Assembly (NCBI GenBank): GCA_015478945.1
Contig: JABUQX010088750.1
Coordinates: 1-10,000 of the forward strand
Direction of reading: 5' to 3'
Length of the DNA: 10,000 nucleotides
DNA from: Trachelipus rathkii
Taxonomy: Eukaryota; Arthropoda; Malacostraca; Isopoda; Trachelipodidae
This document shows positions 1 through 8,990 of the stretch, in pieces. A program made the translations under genes and the position numbers. The notes beneath the pieces were generated by a model. It did no database searches. It was given only the letters and a program-made list of their open reading frames with translations, and was not told where the DNA came from. How positions within the stretch are numbered: position 1 is the stretch's first letter; every line of letters starts with the position of its first letter.

Positions 1-1399
1 TACATCTTCCAAAATTCGAAGGTGTCTGAGTCCAGTTCTTAGTTTAATTTGACCAAGAATGGCCAGTCTGGTTGCACATGACATGGCCTCCCTTCTGATG
101 TGCAAATCAGTGCCTCCATGGCTGCAGTAGGGCATGTATGCATTGCACCTGTGATCGCTAGGCATGCAAGCCTTTGCAATCTTTGCAGTTTATTTTGTGC
201 AGTCCTTTGTTCAACCTTCGGTCACCAAACAAGTGAGGCATAGGTGATTATAGGTCTGATTACAGTTATGTATAACCAATTGGTCATTTAGTTTTACGTC
301 CCCATGTTTGCCAAACATCCTTCTCGGCATGTCCATAGGCCATCGACCTTTATCCACGTACCCTTTAAGATGTGGATCCACGTTAGTTTTTATCTATGAT
401 TACTCCCAGATATTTAACTTCAGTGGAAGGGTTAATAGTGACATCACCAATCTTGGGAGGCATGTATCTTAGCTTCCTCTTCCTGGTGAAGGGCACTATT
501 ACTGTTTTGCTTTGGATTGATGTTTAGTACCCTTTCCAAACACCAATTGTGGATATTTGAGGGCATGTTGCTGATTGAGTTCCATTAAGACCTCTATTGT
601 GTTTGCCTCTAATAATAATTACTAAGGTCATCCGCGTATCACTTGCACTCGATCGATTTCACTTGAGTTTGTGAGGAGGACTATTAACCACCATTGGTCC
701 ATAAAAGCGGGTGAACAGTACCCCTCCTTGGGGCATCCCCTCCCAGATGTCACAGTGATCATATCCCTCCCAGTTCAGCCGTAATACGTCTTGTCCCCAA
801 CATTGCTTTTATCCAGGCATACGTTTGAGGGTCCGACGCCCTTTGGAGGCGGCGGCATTCCTCATGCGTCACATGCATGGTGCTATTTCAAAAGCACCCT
901 GACATCCACGGAAAGCAACAAACCGCACCTTCTTGCTGATCTAGCGCTCCTTCTATCTGGATACCAAGCTATCGATGTGCGCCAACTGTGACCTACCGGA
1001 CGGTAGGCATTGCTTAGGATTGGATTTTCTTTTCTATCGACATTTTCCACCCTTATGTGGTATCTAGCACCTTTTCCATTGTTTTCAAAGAAATGATGAA
1101 TATTTTTATTCGATTGGATCTGGGGTCAGACGTGGACTGTCTCCCCATCTTGGGGATAAAAACCACCCTACTTTCCTCCACAGCCGGGGAATGTATCCCA
1201 GGGCATAGCTTGCCTAAATACCCTCATACAGCAGCGGAAGCAGACTCTTCATTCCCTGTTGAAGCAAGGCTTGGAATATGCCATCCCCTCCAGGAAATTT
1301 ATATGGGCCGAAGGAATTATTGCCCATTCTACCCTATCAGCGGGAAGAAGGACTCTTCCAGACAACTTTCCGTCCATCCATTAGGCTCCTACCATCACA
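1..1399 (-). pseudogene. Retrotransposon ORF2, reverse transcriptase and thumb, heavily decayed, cut by window edge
   Basis: The reverse transcriptase copies element RNA into DNA at the nicked target. Its motifs appear in order on the minus strand but in changing frames: SFGPYKFPGGDGI near 1320, VVFIPKMGR at about 1168-1138, the motif A region (DV.GAFEIAPC) at 908-878, a GCPQGG-type motif at about 738-722 that has lost a base, and the catalytic YADDL at 638-624. Then come VIVPFTRKRKLRYMPPKIGD at about 505-445, KYLGVIIDK at about 418-392, and the thumb with RPIITYASLVWW near 250 and RLQRLACLAITGAM at about 190-140. Both YADD aspartates and the first aspartate survive as codons, but stops and frameshifts break nearly every segment. 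The protein continues beyond the left edge, where an RNase H domain may follow. Plus-strand open frames here are mirror images of this gene. Confidence 0.85.
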
Positions 1400-1983
1400 T
1401 ATAATCACTTCCTAACCGTCGTCAACTATTACTTGGCGGAAAGTGAAGGTGTTATAAAGTTCCACTAAGGTGTCTGTCGGGTCCTTTGTATAATCTTGCC
1501 GCTTTTCTTTAAGAGAAGCTCGGACCCATTAGATTGGCTTTTTGAGAGCCTTTATGTAGACGCGCAGTTTCAGATTGGCTCTCAATGCTTTCACATAGAG
1601 TCTTCCATGATCTTCTTTTGGATTTCCTAAGTTTCCCTGTATAGCGGTAATGAAGTATTTGTGTTGCTTCCAATTTCTATTCCCGCCTTGAGCTTTATTG
1701 AAAAGTTCCTGGTTTTTAGAACTTAGAAGTGGTTAGCTCTTGATTCCACCAGGAGACGCTTAGTTATCCCTCTTTTTTTCAGAGGACAAACTATTTTCAT
1801 ATGAATCTTGTATGATTTGATTGCAGTTGGGTAGTGAACATATCTAGGTCCTGCACATCAAACAGTCCCTCCATATCCTTTACGCGCTGTTTAAGGAGCT
1901 CTTTTATACAAGTTCCAGTTTGCTAGCTTAGGTATTCTCCGCTCCTCTACTTTCTCAAAGCTATGATTCCGAACCTGATGTGT
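1400..1983 (-). pseudogene. Retrotransposon ORF2, linker between endonuclease and RT, decayed
   Basis: This part joins the endonuclease to the reverse transcriptase and has no catalytic motif of its own. It is recognisable by conserved composition: fragments such as ELFNKAQ (near 1700), KSKRRSWKTLCESIES (about 1625-1578) and RLHKALKK (near 1550) match the basic, tryptophan-containing linker typical of this group, where the K/R-rich patch and SW..LC are regular. KDPTDTLVELYNTF (near 1470) follows, as expected before the RT fingers. Several stops and at least three frame changes separate these pieces, so no protein could be made. Confidence 0.7.
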
Positions 1984-2645
1984 CTATGGTCCGAATGAGA
2001 TACTTCTATCAGACACATACCAGTTCGAGATCTGTATGCCATGAGTGGCATTTATTAAGGTTAGGTCTAAGAACAGTTGTCTGTTCGATGTGATGAATGT
2101 GGGCTTACTGCCCTCATTCACCACATCAATACCATATTGAGTTAAGAATTCTAAAATACACTCACCTTTGTTGTTGATGTCCTTGCTGCCCCACAGGGTG
2201 TGATGGGCATTTGCATCGCATCCCAAAATCAGTCCCTTGCAGGTCCGCTGACAGTATTGAGCAAGCCTGTGAATTTCTTCCGGAGGTGCTTCATTAGAGT
2301 CCCCGCAAAAGTATGCCGAGGCAATTACTACCTCTTGCACACCCCGCGCGGTTGGCACCTCTACTAGGGCTGCTATTAGGTCCCTTGTGGTGAACACCGG
2401 AATGGACAGTGCACTGACCCCACAACGGATGACCATCGCCGCACGAGGCGCGCCATGGTTCCGACAGTAGAGCAGCTTACCCATTCCACTGGTATCCTTT
2501 GATGTTCCTTTCTCTCACCATGGCTCCTGGTATGAGGGCTAATTGCAGCCGTCTCGCATACAAAAGCGGTCCGGACGAGAGCATTAGTTGCTGCCTTTGC
2601 GTGGTGCAGTTAATTTTGAAGGTCAGCTCAATTGTTTTAAATTAT
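1984..2645 (-). pseudogene. Retrotransposon ORF2, APE-type endonuclease domain
   Basis: This domain nicks target DNA to prime reverse transcription. Its N-terminal motif (INLHHAKAAT type, about 2635-2605) is read in a different frame from the core, and the segment around 2540-2490 also shifts frame just before ATG 2484. From 2484 the frame is open for 166 codons. It shows LLYCRNHGAPRAA near residue 5, IASAYFCGDSNEAPPEE at 54-70, the metal-site motif CDANAHH at 89-95 followed by TLWGS, SKPTFI at 126-131 and LDLTL at 139-143. It ends at SDRSISFGP and a TAG. The family expects SDH at residues 158-160; the His codon appears to be missing. The QEPW motif expected near 2530 is also corrupted. ATG 2484 is not the real ORF2 start, which should lie upstream, between about 2820 and 2650. 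Confidence 0.82.
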
Positions 2646-2850
2646 CCATTATTGCAGCATTTGGGTTTGGGTTCTGGACTGATCCCCCTGCCAGGCCGAT
2701 TTTGTTGCCTTCTTTCCCACTCTCTGCAGTTTGATTTTTCTTCTTTGGCTGTGAACCAGAGGGTGTTACCTTTCCTTTAAGAGCCAAGGTTTTCCCTTTT
2801 CCTTCGGAGTGTAGTCCTCAAGTGAGGCCGTTCCGCCAGAGATGGGGAGC

Positions 2851-3796
2851 CTACTCCCCCCCGGGTTTCCCACTCCTCTTCCTAAGTCCAACAGTACCAA
2901 ATTTATAAACTGAGCAGATGGTTTTGGGCTCTCAGCTTGGTTTCAGAGTGCTGGTCAAGAGAAAGGAAGAGGTGCACAGAATCGCCCCTCTCTTCCCTTT
3001 TCAGGACCAACCACTCGTAAGTGTTCAGGCCAAGGTTCTGTGCCTTTACAAAGGTTAGGATCAAATCGTTCCCATCCTTTGCACTATTCTGGAAGAGACC
3101 AGTCAGTACCATGGGTCGGGGGATTTCATCCCCCTCCACTGTCCTTAGATCTTTGCCCCCTCCAAGGATTCAGTTGTCCAACAACGGTTTCAGCCACTTT
3201 CTGTAGGCCTCATCGTTGCAGTTGAACTGCACCCACCCTGGTTTGAGGATAGAGCCGTGAAACTTTGTCTGTGTAGTGCCGCCAACTAGTTCCACGATCC
3301 TGCCCAGGAATCCTTCTTGTATGACTTTAAGTTGTTCCATTGTCAAGATTTCTCGTGGATAGTCTTTAGAGGCTATTCCTATTCTAATTGTATTTAAGGT
3401 AGGACTTGAGGTAGCGTGGGTGCTTGCGCTCCCATCACTGCCTCCAGTCCTAGGTTTCTTTGGCACGCCCCCTGGCGTAGAGTCACTAAGGCGCGCTCTT
3501 TTTTCCGCAGGCTGGGGGCCAATAGGCACGAGAGCTAGTTTGCGGGTCTCTGAAGGATCGTGCCCGTTCTTCACGAGCCACCTATATCTTCTTCTGGGCG
3601 CGCCTTTCAGGCGCGGCATTGTTAGTTGGAGCTTTTGAACAGACTCCTCGATATTAGATGCTGTATTCCCTAATGGGGTCGCAGCAGCCAAGTTGAATTC
3701 CTCTTCCACCCCCCCTGACAGGGACTGTAAGCCCATTTTCAGTTGAGGTTTAGGGGGAATCCAAAGAAGGCCTTGAGGCCTTTGGGAGTGGCGCAC
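2851..3796 (-). pseudogene. Retrotransposon ORF1 protein with DUF4780-like domain, broken
   Basis: ORF1 proteins of LINE elements bind the element RNA and form the particle that carries it to the nucleus. The frame opens at 3796 after a TAA. The first ATG is at 3736 (MGLQSL), the likelier start because 3796 is only a GTG. Counting from 3796, residues 1-60 are unremarkable, 62-77 are basic (RLKGAPRRRYRW), and 98-135 are low-complexity with KRAR and KKPR clusters that could serve as nuclear localisation or RNA contacts. From about 137 (IRIGIASKDYP) the pattern resembles DUF4780: a predicted strand, a helix rich in I, E and L, then GSILKPGWVQFNC and EAYRKWL. A TGA at 3172-3170 interrupts it. The same frame then continues with LNTYEWLVLKRE and LFLSLDQHS, which fit the second half of the domain, to a TAA at 2905-2903. 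That stop looks like the product of a frameshift, because another frame continues plausibly (VYKFGTVGLRKR) to a TAG at 2851. No zinc knuckles are visible. Confidence 0.75.
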
Positions 3797-3799
3797 TTA

Positions 3800-4172
3800 A
3801 GGGGGTGCCCCCCTGTAAAAGTTTTTTCGCATCCATAAAAGAACAAGTAAAAACTGAGGAATTATACGGTCACCCGCTGCAGAGCCTTACACTGCGGGAA
3901 GACTAAATTGAAACAGGAGGTCGGTTAGTATCCTGAGTTCGCATACTTGAGACCGAACTTCCCTCCGACCATGCATCCCTTGGCGTATTGTGTTCCACCG
4001 TGGATTGGGGGCGGCAACTTAGTTTTCCCCCCAGCGCGCCTCCGCTACTAAGGCAGCAGACTGTCTCTGGGCGGAAGTAAGCCCCTCCGCCACTGCAAGG
4101 CGCACCGTCGTTGGAGGGGAGAGTTAAACCTAGAGCAGGTTTACAAACTTTTAAGTTAAAGGGAAAGAACAT
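3800..4172 (-). other. Probable 5' leader of the left retrotransposon
   Basis: This stretch lies between the first ORF1 codons and the point where sequence of another element starts, so it is most simply the 5' untranslated leader and any internal promoter. It is more GC-rich than the AT-rich DNA to its right. An 89-codon minus-strand frame (4172-3903) is open, but its peptide resembles nothing I know, has no domain-like pattern and stops about 100 bases before ORF1, so I do not call it a gene. A TAA at 3799-3797 stands immediately before the open ORF1 frame. I do not see a clear promoter motif. Confidence 0.45.
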
Positions 4173-4174
4173 GG

Positions 4175-4810
4175 AATATGCACCTCTTTGCCAGAGAGAG
4201 TGGAAATTATAATAGAATGCAATTGTTGTATATTGTCGTCATAACCATTCTTAAACACTCGTGATTTGCTTCACCTCTAGTGTGTTGTTGTAAATACGTC
4301 ACTTTACCTGCTATAGTGATATCTGAGTAACTCAGACCCAAATCCTAGTTAGTTTATAATTTATATTAATACGTTCTCACCTGTAGTTCAAACTATATTA
4401 AAGACTCATTTTTGCATTTTAAATTGTCTAACGTGAGAACTCAAGAGTAGTTTGTACGCTAACTACCCTTGGAATGACGACAACTTTGACACTAAGAACG
4501 ATACGGTTACTTCCGAAAAGATGGGAAGGTTGCTGTTATCGCCGATGAGATGAACAGGTTCATTCTGTTTTAAAGGTTTTTTCTCCTCTAAATTTATGGT
4601 TCGCTTAAATTTGTTATATCATAGCCTATGTAACCCTATGTAGTCTATAGCCTGATAATAATTATAGCCTATGTAATCGAGTTCATGAAATGCAGCTCCA
4701 GAAGGCATACATCCTGTTGTTTAAAGCAGTATACTTGAGCTGGACCGGTTTTCTTTTGGTTTTCTTTACCACAGTTATCATAATGTTAATAAATTTTCTG
4801 CGTTTGAAGA
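4175..4810 (+). mobile_element. Older fragment of the same Jockey/CR1-like family as the right-hand element
   Basis: This stretch has no open frame but aligns colinearly, on the same strand, with about 7340-7960 in the right-hand element. Clear anchors are 4235-4260 with 7385-7412, 4455-4478 with 7596-7619 (21 of 24 bases the same), 4549-4565 with 7682-7698 (16 of 17) and 4586-4604 with about 7720-7740. Conceptual translation shows the end of the endonuclease (LNTRDLL, then SNSDPNPS in place of the SDH region), the HFKLSN segment matching HFDRAD, and YANYPWND matching YANYNWND. From 4610 to about 4800 the similarity is weak and the extension is tentative. The fragment begins abruptly within the endonuclease at the 5' end of the minus-strand element, suggesting that the latter interrupted it. 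Confidence 0.72.
4621..4676. repeat. Short direct repeat of ATAGCCTATGTAA
   Basis: The 13-base unit occurs at 4621-4633 and again at 4664-4676. Partial copies lie between them (CCTATGTA at 4635-4642 and TATAGCCTG at about 4646-4654). This looks like a small decayed tandem repeat inside or just after the fragment of the old retrotransposon copy, and it may explain why alignment to the right-hand element fades here. Confidence 0.6.
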
Positions 4811-5250
<440 letters not shown>

Positions 5251-6101
5251 CGCGTGTTTTTAAATATTCACATTGACAAAATATTAAAAATAATTATTTG
5301 CATTTCGCCACTCGGAACACTCGGATACGAATAGAAAGTTGTTCTGATGGGGACTTGTTAGAAAATTAAGCAACTTTTTGTGAGAAATTGATTAGAATTA
5401 GTTTGACTTAATGCGTTTCAAGGTAGTGACATAATTTGAGTCACATCGAATCTCGGCAATATTAATATTGCTAGTTACATTCTTGTTACTATGTTTGGGG
5501 GGATTCAAGTGTTGTAGCAATTTCGAAATTTTATCCTCTTTAGATCTTTGGTACTTCGATATTGTTTCCCCATGGCATCGCAAGGAAGAATGGTATCTGG
5601 GTTAAGAACTATCTAAACAGCAAACACAAGAATGAGTAAAAGAGTAAAAGATCTCCAATTCCAAGTTTAAGAACGAAGCGATTATTCTTGAAACTAATAT
5701 AGAAATACAAAAATATATGGGGACACTGAAACGAAAAATCTAAAAGAATGATCTAGCAATTAAGAAACTTATTATTATTATTAGATTTGTTTTCGTCATG
5801 TTCAAATTCTTGGCTTTGCACGAGCTAACGAAGGTTATCGGTATCTTTCAACACATACTCAATCGAATCTATAAGGAAATATGTTGCCCTTAATGTTACA
5901 ATTGATTTTCTTCTCTTTTTTCTTTCCCTTTCTAAGCATGTTGATAATCTTTTTTTAGTTGTCTCTAGCATCGACCGTTTTTGTGTTACAACGGCATGAA
6001 TTATTGGCATCTTCTCATTTTGTAGGGTGGTACCGGCATGGCGCTGTGTAAAAAGTCAGTTGCCCAATAATGTTTTATGGGGATTTCATGCTTAAGAACC
6101 G
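5251..6101. other. Unassigned AT-rich intergenic sequence
   Basis: I see no gene in this 850-base stretch. Two minus-strand frames of 61 codons each (5583-5398, opening with TTG, and 6010-5825, opening with ATG) encode lysine-rich peptides without recognisable motifs, flanked by stops. Small repeats include two adjacent copies of GAGTAAAA at 5634-5649 and an (ATT)n run at about 5770-5783. Base composition is less extreme than in the flanking (TA)n tracts, so an old unrecognised element remains possible. Confidence 0.5.
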
Positions 6102-6160
6102 ACTATATATATATTATATAAATATTATAACTTATAATATATATATTAAGTAATATATAT

Positions 6161-6196
<36 letters not shown>
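6102..6196. repeat. Second imperfect (TA)n microsatellite
   Basis: About 95 bases of alternating T and A with more interruptions than the first tract, including ATAAATATTATAACTTATAA at about 6118-6137 and TATTAAGTAAT near 6145. The final part (about 6152-6196) is the purest. The two TA tracts lie about 850 bases apart. Confidence 0.93.
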
Positions 6197-6840
6197 ATGT
6201 AATACTAAAGTTTAATTTGTCAAGAAAATATACCATTGTTTAACTACTTTCTAGTGCAATAATATTGAAGGTGAAGGTACCAAACTGAAATATCTTTTAT
6301 TATTTTCAGAATATTAGTAATAATTAACGACTAAATATATGAGTAAGTATATATTTGTAATTGTGAAGTGCAGAAGTGTTTTTGAGTGTTCTCTGTTGAA
6401 TTTATATTATTTATTTAATTGTTATTATTATTATTGTAAAGCTGTGTTTAGTTGAAAGTTTGGTATGTTTTCAATCTGTCTTGTCTTAATTAAAGGTTTT
6501 TATTAAATCATATCATTAGTATCCATTGATTAGTTTCAGTGAAGTTCTGCGCGTGGAGTTTTTAAAAAGATAAGTTCTAGTTTTAAGGTTTTTCTTTCTT
6601 TGCCAGTTTTTATGGGTGGGAATTTTTTTAAAGAAAATTGGGAAGCAGTTTACGTAAGTTGTTTTATTTTTTTTTTTAATTATACAAATTTTTTAATTAA
6701 TTTAGGATGTCGATTGCATCCTTTGATGAGTTAAGCGTATGATTCAATGTTATCTCGATTCTCCTTTTGTTTTGTCTGTCTTTGGCTTTTGTTTTTTGTC
6801 TTGTGTATGTGTGGCAGATTTGAGTAGGTGCGGGCTTTCT
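6197..6840. other. AT-rich intergenic sequence before the right-hand element
   Basis: No gene is seen. The stretch is T-rich on the plus strand, with an (ATT)n-like run at about 6421-6435, a T run at about 6667-6679 and many short AT words. Stops are frequent in all frames. The start of the downstream element is placed near 6840, where peptide similarity to its endonuclease begins. Some of 6780-6840 could be element leader. Confidence 0.5.
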
Positions 6841-6844
6841 ATTG

Positions 6845-7510
6845 ACTTACCAACATCCGCGGTCTTAAACTTTAACTCTGCTTCCGTGGAATAAGCCACC
6901 TCTCTAACTCTAACTCCTAATCTTTTGCTCTTGTCTTGAGACTCAGATGGCTAGAATTTCTCCTATAACTCGTTATTAATTTTATCCAACTATAAATTAT
7001 CATATTTCGTCTAAAGAGTGGAGTATGTGCCTATGTAAACATAAACACTCTGTAACACGTCTCTCGGGAATCTCGAATCTCCTAATTTAGATGTTATGTG
7101 GCCTTAAATCTTTCTTTTTTCTACAAAAATCTTGATGCTTCTGCTACTGTTATTCTCCTAATAGAAACAGATTTTCACGCCTTTTTTTGAAATAATTAAC
7201 TACTTCTCACGAGATTGTTATATCTTCTATCCAAATACTGAGGTCCTCTTTTAGGGGATTTCATTGTACACAACACTGAATGGGTTCTGGGGTCTCTCAT
7301 ACTGATTTAGTGTGGGGGAGGCCGAATTCATTCAGCATTCTCACGATCTGGCAGCAACTAATTAAAGAACCAACACACATTCGGATCGTCCCAACCAATT
7401 TCTTGAACACACTTGACCTATGTTTCACCACTAGTCCTTCCTTTATTAAATACACCACCTTCGCTCCTATTGGTAAATTTGACAACAACCTTATATCTCT
7501 TAATTTTTAA
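6845..7510 (+). pseudogene. Retrotransposon ORF2, APE-type endonuclease domain, decayed
   Basis: This domain would nick target DNA. It opens with NIRGLKL (about 6851) in one frame and NFNSASVE in another, then LLLLS (about 6920), HKHSVTRL (about 7040) and CFCYC-like residues near 7140, with frame changes between. The metal-site motif GDFNVHNTEW is present as DFIVHNTEW at about 7257-7283, with isoleucine in place of the key asparagine. From 7280 a 76-codon frame is open through SHTDLVWGRP, KEPTHIR, FLNTLDLCFTTSPSF and FAPIGKFDNNLIS. The catalytic SDH triad has become FDN at 7478-7486. ATG 7280 is an internal methionine codon made readable by frameshift, not a true start. Confidence 0.8.
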
Positions 7511-8199
7511 TACTTTCTCTCCAACAGGCTACATCCTGCCCTGTGCGTTCTTCTGGCACTTTGATCGGGCCGATTGGGGGGCTTTGCGCTGCTTCTACGC
7601 TAACTATAATTGGAATGACTGCTTTGCCTTTGGTGACGCTTCGGCTTCTGCGGATAAGGTGGGAACTGTAATCGTTTATGGGATGAGCAGGTTCATTCCT
7701 TCTTCGACTAAATCTTTATCTCCTTCATAATCCATGGTCGATCTACTTTTTCTCTGGCCTTCAGGCTAGAGACAGTGCGTATCTGGGGTGGAAAAAATCT
7801 CGTTCTCCTACTCTCGCAAATTTTTTATTCAGCTAGAAATCGTGCAGGGATACCTCTTCGATGAGCAAAGCGGGTTTTATCAAACGAAAGTGCCGGCTAA
7901 CCTTCTGGTCTCCTACGAACAAATCTTTTCAGGCCTCTTTCAAAAAACATCTTCCAAACAACTTCTGTAAATCTACCTTTCCTCCTCTTATTCGATCTTA
8001 TGGTTCTGTTGCTAACTCTCCAACTGAAAGACCAATCTCTTCTTGCCTCCTATTTTTCTCTAACTAAACCTGGGACGATTCTGGCATTCCATCTTCCTCC
8101 TCCTTCTCTTTCTCAGGTCCTATGCTTTGCCTGAGATTACATTTGATCGGCGCATGGGCTCTTGAAATTCTATTGACGTTAGAAGGATAGGTGGCTCGG
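7511..8199 (+). pseudogene. Retrotransposon ORF2, linker region, decayed
   Basis: This joins the endonuclease to the RT. Frame 7413-7730 continues with FFWHFDRADWGALRCFYANY and NWNDCFAFGD, then GMSRFIPSSTKS, ending at a TAA just before a PWF-type motif (about 7733-7742). After further stops, the frame at 7861-8067 shows MSKAGFIKRK, FWSPTNKS, NNFCKSTFPPLIRS and SPTERP. These segments correspond to the conserved tryptophan-rich linker of this family. There is no catalytic function here. The decline into stops near 8065-8200 separates it from the RT proper. Confidence 0.78.
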
Positions 8200-8990
8200 A
8201 TGGCTTTTCCTCCCCAAATTTTGAGGGAGTGTGCTTCGTGCTGACCCCGCCCCTCGTTAACTATATCCTCTATGCCCGAATACTAGCACTTTCCCTCAGT
8301 GTGGAAGCGGTCCACCTATTCCGAAAAAAGGGAAGCCGCTCTGATCCTTCTAACTATCCCCTATAGCTCTACCTTGGATTCCTATCTAGGATCTTTTAAC
8401 CCTTTTTAACTTCTCATTTTAGACCATCTGTAATCTCATTTCCCTTCTTTCCGATCGCCCGTACGGCTTTTCGGCGCTCGAGGTTGTTCTACTGGTGATA
8501 TTACTTTTTCTAATCTAAACAGATTATAATGGTTTTCCGACCTTAGAACTTACGGGAAGACCTGCGTGGTGGCACTGACATATTCAAGGCATATTGACCG
8601 GATGGCACGCGGTCACTCGCTCTCCAAGCATTCCCCTCCTTTGAATTTCCCTTCTCTTTGCTTACTTATGTATAGCTTTCTTTCAAATCACTCAATGTCG
8701 GCGCTTTTGTTGATGGAGCGACTTCTTTTTTCTGTCAATAGGGTTTCCTCAGAGTTCTGTCTTATTTCCTACTTTATCTTGCTTTTCATTAATGATTCTT
8801 CTTCGTCTGCACATCTAACTCTATCCACTCATATGCCGATGAATCTAACACCTTCATTCTTCAACTCATTTTTTCAATTCTGCTCCTTCTTTTACTTCTA
8901 GAATTGCCTCTCGTCTTAATCTTTCCGATTCTATTCTCGCATGTCTGGATAGAATTTCCAGGGGTTGGGGTCGCAACCTTTGTGAAATTA
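8200..8990 (+). pseudogene. Retrotransposon ORF2, reverse transcriptase core, decayed
   Basis: RT motifs occur in order: PPQILRECAS near 8212, a LVNYILYARIL segment near 8257, FRKKGSRSDPSNY at about 8319-8357, a YGF motif near 8462, STGDITFSNL at about 8488-8517, motif A around VVALTYSRHIDR at 8566-8601 where DISKAFD is expected, GFPQSSVL at 8741-8764 in another frame, LLFIND near 8781, and YADE at 8832-8843 where YADD is expected. Both aspartate positions tested are altered: the first is removed by paired indels and the last is a GAA codon. The 111-codon frame 8566-8901 looks long only because compensating frameshifts keep it open. Confidence 0.82.

Larger units (their letters stand above)
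1..4172 (-). mobile_element. Degenerate LOA/jockey-like non-LTR retrotransposon, 3' end beyond the window
   Basis: Reading right to left, the minus strand carries the ordered parts of one LINE-type element: a leader, ORF1 with a DUF4780-like domain, then ORF2 with an APE-type endonuclease, reverse transcriptase and thumb. Such elements copy themselves by target-primed reverse transcription: the endonuclease nicks the target and the RT copies the RNA onto the exposed end. The combination of a DUF4780-type ORF1 and an endonuclease containing CDANAHH is what I associate with the LOA group; the clade name is inference and jockey is the alternative. LOA elements normally carry RNase H after the RT; if present here it would lie to the left of base 1. 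Many stops and frameshifts in ORF2 show that the copy is dead. The right boundary is approximate (about 4150-4180), set where similarity to a different plus-strand element begins. No LTRs are seen. Confidence 0.85.

Noticed and set aside
791..1404. Plus-strand open frames of 66 and 115 codons (791-991, 1057-1404)
   Set aside because: They lie antisense to the RT of the minus-strand element, whose ordered motifs explain the sequence. The peptides have no domain pattern.
2499..3638. Plus-strand frames of 61 to 93 codons
   Set aside because: They are antisense shadows of ORF1 and the start of ORF2 in the left element.
3903..4172. Minus-strand 89-codon frame as an extra gene upstream of ORF1
   Set aside because: There is no recognisable domain, and its position fits the element's 5' leader. 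It is worth keeping only as leader sequence.
1..4172. LTR retrotransposon or retroviral remnant as an alternative for the left block
   Set aside because: There is no protease, integrase or LTR. The APE-type endonuclease ahead of the RT and the DUF4780-like ORF1 are non-LTR features.
4371..4454. Possible stem-loop: GTTCTCAC (4373-4380) with GTGAGAAC (4433-4440), and CAAACTA (4389-4395) with TAGTTTG (4448-4454)
   Set aside because: The two arm pairs are out of nesting order with each other and cannot form one hairpin. The region is explained by decayed retrotransposon coding sequence.
7297..7488. Minus-strand 63-codon frame
   Set aside because: It is the mirror image of the plus-strand endonuclease, which has clear family motifs.
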